Shown here piece by piece: positions 61,175 through 64,000 of a stretch of DNA of 64,000 nt (position 1 is the stretch's first letter; every line of letters starts with the position of its first letter). The position numbers and the translations under genes are program-made. A model generated the notes under the pieces. The model did no database searches and was not told the DNA's origin. It saw only the letters and a program-made list of their open reading frames with translations. The DNA is from Acidobacteriota bacterium (GTDB lineage Bacteria; Acidobacteriota; UBA6911), in NCBI GenBank assembly GCA_016929335.1, contig JAFGIY010000222.1, positions 1 through 64,000 of the forward strand. The letters run 5' to 3'.

Positions 61175-61933
61175 ATGGATTTTACTCCTTCTGAAATGAT
61201 GGCAGTATCAAGCGCCCGGGAACTGAAAGACGAGCAGGTCGTGGCAGTGGGAATCGGGCTTCCTCTGGTAGCAACGCTTTTAGCAAAACGGACCCATGCT
61301 CCCAATATGACAATTCTATTTGAGCTCGGCGTGATAGATCCTGAACCGGTACATACCGGCGTGGGATTGGCTGACCCGCGCGTTTGGCATCGAGCCAAAG
61401 CCATGAGCAGTTTTGTCGATATCCTTGGAGCCTTTCTGCATCACGGTCGCGTCGACATCGGGTTCCTGGGAGGCCTGGAGATCGACCAATATGGCAATCT
61501 CAATACAACTCTGGTTGGAAATCCCAAGGGCAAGTTCCGCCACATGGTAGGAAGCGGCGGCGCAAATGATATTGCCTCATCCGCAAAGAAAACGATTTGC
61601 GTTATGCGTCAGGAGGAACGTAAGTTCCGCGAATCCATATCATTTATAACAAGCCCCGGCTATGTGACGGGGGGCGACAGCCGTCAAAAAGCCGGGCTGA
61701 GCGGCGGACCGAGCCGCGTGATTACAGATAAAGCTGTTTTTGGATTTCATCCTGTAACAAAGAAGATGCTGTTGCTTTCGCTCCATCCCGGAAACAGACT
61801 CGAGGATGTTCTTTCAACAATGGGGTTTCGTCCCTCCATTCCACATAAGGTTCCCGAAACGGAACCGCCGACGGCGGAGCAACTCCACTTGATCCGGGAA
61901 GTGATCGATCCCGAGCGTATGTACTTGGAATAG
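61175..61933 (+). CDS. CoA-transferase subunit B (family I)
   Basis: A 252-residue beta subunit. The catalytic glutamate is expected at Glu50 in ILFELGVIDPEP, corresponding to the ESG-type motif of glutaconate CoA-transferase. VDIGFLGGLEIDQYGNLNTTLVGNPKGKF and GSGGANDIASSA are typical of the family. It is translated just after subunit A, with AGGATAAGAAGAC before the ATG. Confidence 0.88.
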   Translation: MDFTPSEMMAVSSARELKDEQVVAVGIGLPLVATLLAKRTHAPNMTILFELGVIDPEPVHTGVGLADPRVWHRAKAMSSFVDILGAFLHHGRVDIGFLGGLEIDQYGNLNTTLVGNPKGKFRHMVGSGGANDIASSAKKTICVMRQEERKFRESISFITSPGYVTGGDSRQKAGLSGGPSRVITDKAVFGFHPVTKKMLLLSLHPGNRLEDVLSTMGFRPSIPHKVPETEPPTAEQLHLIREVIDPERMYLE

Positions 61934-61974
61934 GCAGGGAGAAGCTGCAAAGCGAACAAATTAAGCAATGAACC

Positions 61975-62008
61975 TTCACGGATTCATGCAGATCTGTATC
62001 CGTGTGAA
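61975..62008. repeat. CACGGAT palindrome before the CaiB gene
   Basis: TTCACGGAT (61975-61983) pairs with ATCCGTGTGAA (61998-62008, one extra base). A weaker member of the repeat family seen at 12471 and 57313. It separates the CoA-transferase pair from the next gene. Confidence 0.55.
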
Positions 62009-62109
62009 AATGATGCTAATATAGATGTTTTTGATATCAGCTGAAACGGGAGATGTGTTTCGGAAAGATGAAGTTCAGCCCCGGGCAATAAACAAGGAGA
62101 AAAGGATAC

Positions 62110-63300
62110 ATGGCTAAGGCATTGGAAGGCGTCAGGGTATTGGATTTTACACAGTACTTGTCTGGTCCTCATTGTACCTCTGTGCTGAGCGAGCTGGGGG
62201 CCGAAGTCATCAAGATAGAAATGCCGGGCAAGGGCGAGCCGGAAAGGCAGGCCATGCCCAAAACCCCAAAACGCGAGGCATATCAGTTTCTATCCTATAA
62301 CCGGGGGAAAAAGAGCATTACCCTGAACCTCAAAAGCCCGAAAGGAATGGAGCTTGCCAAGAGGTTGGCGGCTAAAGTGGATATCCTTGTGGAGAATTTT
62401 GCTCCCGGAGTGTTGGACCGGCTCGGGCTCAGTTACGAAGAAGCGAGCAAGATCAATCCCCGGATCATCTATGCATCCATTTCGGGTTTTGGACACACCG
62501 GCCCCCGATGCAACGACGTCAGCTACGATGTAGTCGCTCAGGCTATGGGCGGATTGATGAGTGTGACAGGCTTCCCGGATGGTGAGCCGCTGAAGGTAGG
62601 CATCTCACTCGGCGATTACATGGGCGGATATAACGGGGCCATTGCCATCCTGTCGGCCCTGTATTATCGGTCTCTGACAGGAGAAGGCCAAGCCATTGAC
62701 ATCTCCATGCAGGACGGCATCTGGGCAATGGTTTTCCCGGACCGAGCTGATTACTTTGACACGCACATCGTCCCAAAGAGATACGGCAATAAGCTCAGCA
62801 GCTCCGCTCCATTCGGCGCGTACCATGCCAAGGACGGTTACGTGATAATATGCACGATCACCGATCCTCAGTGGCAGAAGGTCCTTCAGGCAATGGGCAG
62901 GGAAGATTTGAGCGGCGAACAGCGCTACGCTACCCGCGAAAATCGGACAAAAAACATGGAAGAAGTCGACGGCCTTGTGCAGGAGTGGTGCAAGGGAAAA
63001 ACAGTCGAGGAAGTCATGGCAGCCCTGAAGAAATTCCAGGTGCCCTGTTCCCCTCTGCCCACTTTTGATCAGGTCGCCAATGATCCCCAATTGCTGAGCA
63101 GGGATATGATCGTCGAGGTGGAACAGCCCGTTTCCGGAAAGGTGAAGCTCACCGGTTCCGTATACAAAATGTCCAGAACGCCGGGTAACCGCAAGATGCG
63201 CGTCCCCGAAGTAGGTGAGCACAATGAAGAGATTTACCGCGGACTTCTGGGAATCGATGCGGGAGAGATGAAAAAACTAAAAGAGGAGTCCGTTATCTGA
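62110..63300 (+). CDS. CaiB/BaiF (family III) CoA-transferase
   Basis: A 396-residue formyl-CoA-transferase-type enzyme. The nucleophilic aspartate is Asp169 in GISLGDYMGGYNG, the same number as in oxalate-formyl CoA-transferase. The N-terminal CoA segment is VLDFTQYLSGPHCTSVLSELGAEVIKIE. It moves CoA between carboxylates through a mixed anhydride. AAGGAGAAAAGG precedes the ATG. A truncated relative lies at 12639-12890. It probably supplies the CoA thioester of the locus substrate or of its product. Confidence 0.93.
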   Translation: MAKALEGVRVLDFTQYLSGPHCTSVLSELGAEVIKIEMPGKGEPERQAMPKTPKREAYQFLSYNRGKKSITLNLKSPKGMELAKRLAAKVDILVENFAPGVLDRLGLSYEEASKINPRIIYASISGFGHTGPRCNDVSYDVVAQAMGGLMSVTGFPDGEPLKVGISLGDYMGGYNGAIAILSALYYRSLTGEGQAIDISMQDGIWAMVFPDRADYFDTHIVPKRYGNKLSSSAPFGAYHAKDGYVIICTITDPQWQKVLQAMGREDLSGEQRYATRENRTKNMEEVDGLVQEWCKGKTVEEVMAALKKFQVPCSPLPTFDQVANDPQLLSRDMIVEVEQPVSGKVKLTGSVYKMSRTPGNRKMRVPEVGEHNEEIYRGLLGIDAGEMKKLKEESVI

Positions 63301-63528
63301 TAGTTGGTGCTTCCGAAGGGGGAGGCTTATAAAGCGTTATACGCCCTGTTCCATATACGCAACGTCATTCCCTTAGCGAGCCAATTTCTTGTTTACAAAG
63401 CCTTTGATTCGATCTAAAATTTTCCCTTTTGTAAGTTGCCCGAAGTTTGGAATTATCCCGCTTGACGATATAGATTCTTCCGACAGCGCCGGCACGTAAT
63501 CATTTATGCAAACTTGGAGGTAAATCCT

Positions 63529-64000
63529 ATGACTGGCCAAGAATTTCTGGATGTGCTTACATCGAGAAAGAGTATTCGAAGATATAAACCAGATCCCGTT
63601 CCAGACGAGATGATTGACATGATCCTCGAGGCAGCCCGATGGGCGCCAACGGGTGAGAACTATCAACCGTGGAGATTCATCGTTATCCGCGACCAGGAAA
63701 CCAGAAACAAGATTGGTGATCTCTCCAAGCAGGGCAGCGGATCGCGAATGACATCCTGGTACTGCCTCAATGAACTGCAGCAGAGATTTGAAGGGATCGA
63801 GGATCCTGTCAAGAGAGCGGAAGTTCTTGAGTTCATGTACTCCGGCAGAGTGTCCGAATTCTGCAAGCAGGCGCCGGTGGTCATTGCCGTGATCGGAGAC
63901 TTGCGTGTAGGCAGCGTGGACGTTCCCTATGACCTTTGCGCAGCTATGGAGAACATGATCCTTCAAGCCCATGCAATGGGCCTGGGATCCTGCTGGGTAT
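63529..64000 (+). CDS. Nitroreductase-family FMN protein (3' end off the window)
   Basis: At least 157 codons, open at the right edge. It starts MTGQEFLDVLTSRKSIRRYKPDPVPDEM and has the FMN-contact segment RWAPTGENYQPWRF, both typical of nitroreductases. GGAGG lies eight bases before the ATG. It has no ferredoxin domain, unlike the protein at 9621-10442. The conserved GLGSCW near the edge is the expected start of the last third. Confidence 0.85.
   Translation, partial: MTGQEFLDVLTSRKSIRRYKPDPVPDEMIDMILEAARWAPTGENYQPWRFIVIRDQETRNKIGDLSKQGSGSRMTSWYCLNELQQRFEGIEDPVKRAEVLEFMYSGRVSEFCKQAPVVIAVIGDLRVGSVDVPYDLCAAMENMILQAHAMGLGSCWV

Noticed and set aside
1-64000. tRNA or rRNA genes
   Set aside because: No cloverleaf or T-loop consensus recognised by eye; a dedicated tRNA/rRNA scan would be decisive.

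Overview
The window is a single stretch of Gram-negative bacterial chromosome: outer-membrane TolC proteins, lipoproteins, Tat and Sec signal peptides, and a PEP-CTERM protein. The metabolic content (ADP-forming acyl-CoA synthetase, tungsten/molybdenum-type aldehyde:ferredoxin oxidoreductase, molybdopterin oxidoreductase, polyferredoxin-like membrane Fe-S protein, CoA-transferases, glycolate-oxidase-type dehydrogenase, oxygen-sensitive radical SAM enzyme) suggests an anaerobe or facultative anaerobe that lives on organic and hydroxy acids. Families such as the small secreted 'GTWKLN' protein and the Rossmann/signalling fusion would fit an uncultivated Acidobacteriota- or Desulfobacterota-like organism. 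No rRNA or universal marker gene is present, so this placement is only a guess.

Layout. 1-5 kb: a secreted putative metalloprotease (-), then citramalate synthase (cimA, +) behind an isoleucine-rich leader peptide and a terminator/antiterminator pair, followed by a membrane Fe-S protein. 5-14 kb: two translationally coupled TolC-like proteins, a PilZ protein, a ferredoxin-nitroreductase, malic enzyme, a CaiB-type remnant and an SDR. 14-21 kb: subtilisin-like protease, GH43 glycosidase, lipoprotein, PEP-CTERM protein, radical SAM sulfatase-maturase, dienelactone hydrolase. 22-25 kb: TctCBA uptake system. 25-35 kb: ATP-grasp protein, small proteins, ADP-forming acyl-CoA synthetase, thiolase plus a 3-hydroxyacyl-CoA dehydrogenase/enoyl-CoA hydratase fusion, DMT transporter, and a Rossmann-chemoreceptor-tip fusion.

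36.4-39.1 kb: a run of minus-strand genes separated by integron attC recombination sites with no integrase in view. This is a CALIN-type gene-cassette array carrying a HEAT-repeat protein and small exported proteins. 39.5-49 kb: molybdopterin oxidoreductase, aldo/keto reductase with Fe-S tail, CreD, YihY, and a large unknown protein with a possible caspase-like His/Cys dyad.

49.5-63.3 kb: a large catabolic locus. AOR plus a MoaD/ThiS carrier face an IclR regulator. The regulator lies in line with a leftward creatininase/U32-like/cupin operon. Opposite it runs a rightward LarA-type racemase, alcohol dehydrogenase, GlcF, GlcD, small ORF, two-subunit CoA-transferase and CaiB CoA-transferase. The divergent promoter region carries three good and one weak IclR-type palindromes. 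The substrate is unknown, but the set reads as a route that epimerises, oxidises and CoA-activates a hydroxy acid. The window ends inside a second nitroreductase.

Intergenic regions hold several families of palindromic repeats. I saw no tRNA, rRNA, CRISPR array or intact insertion sequence.
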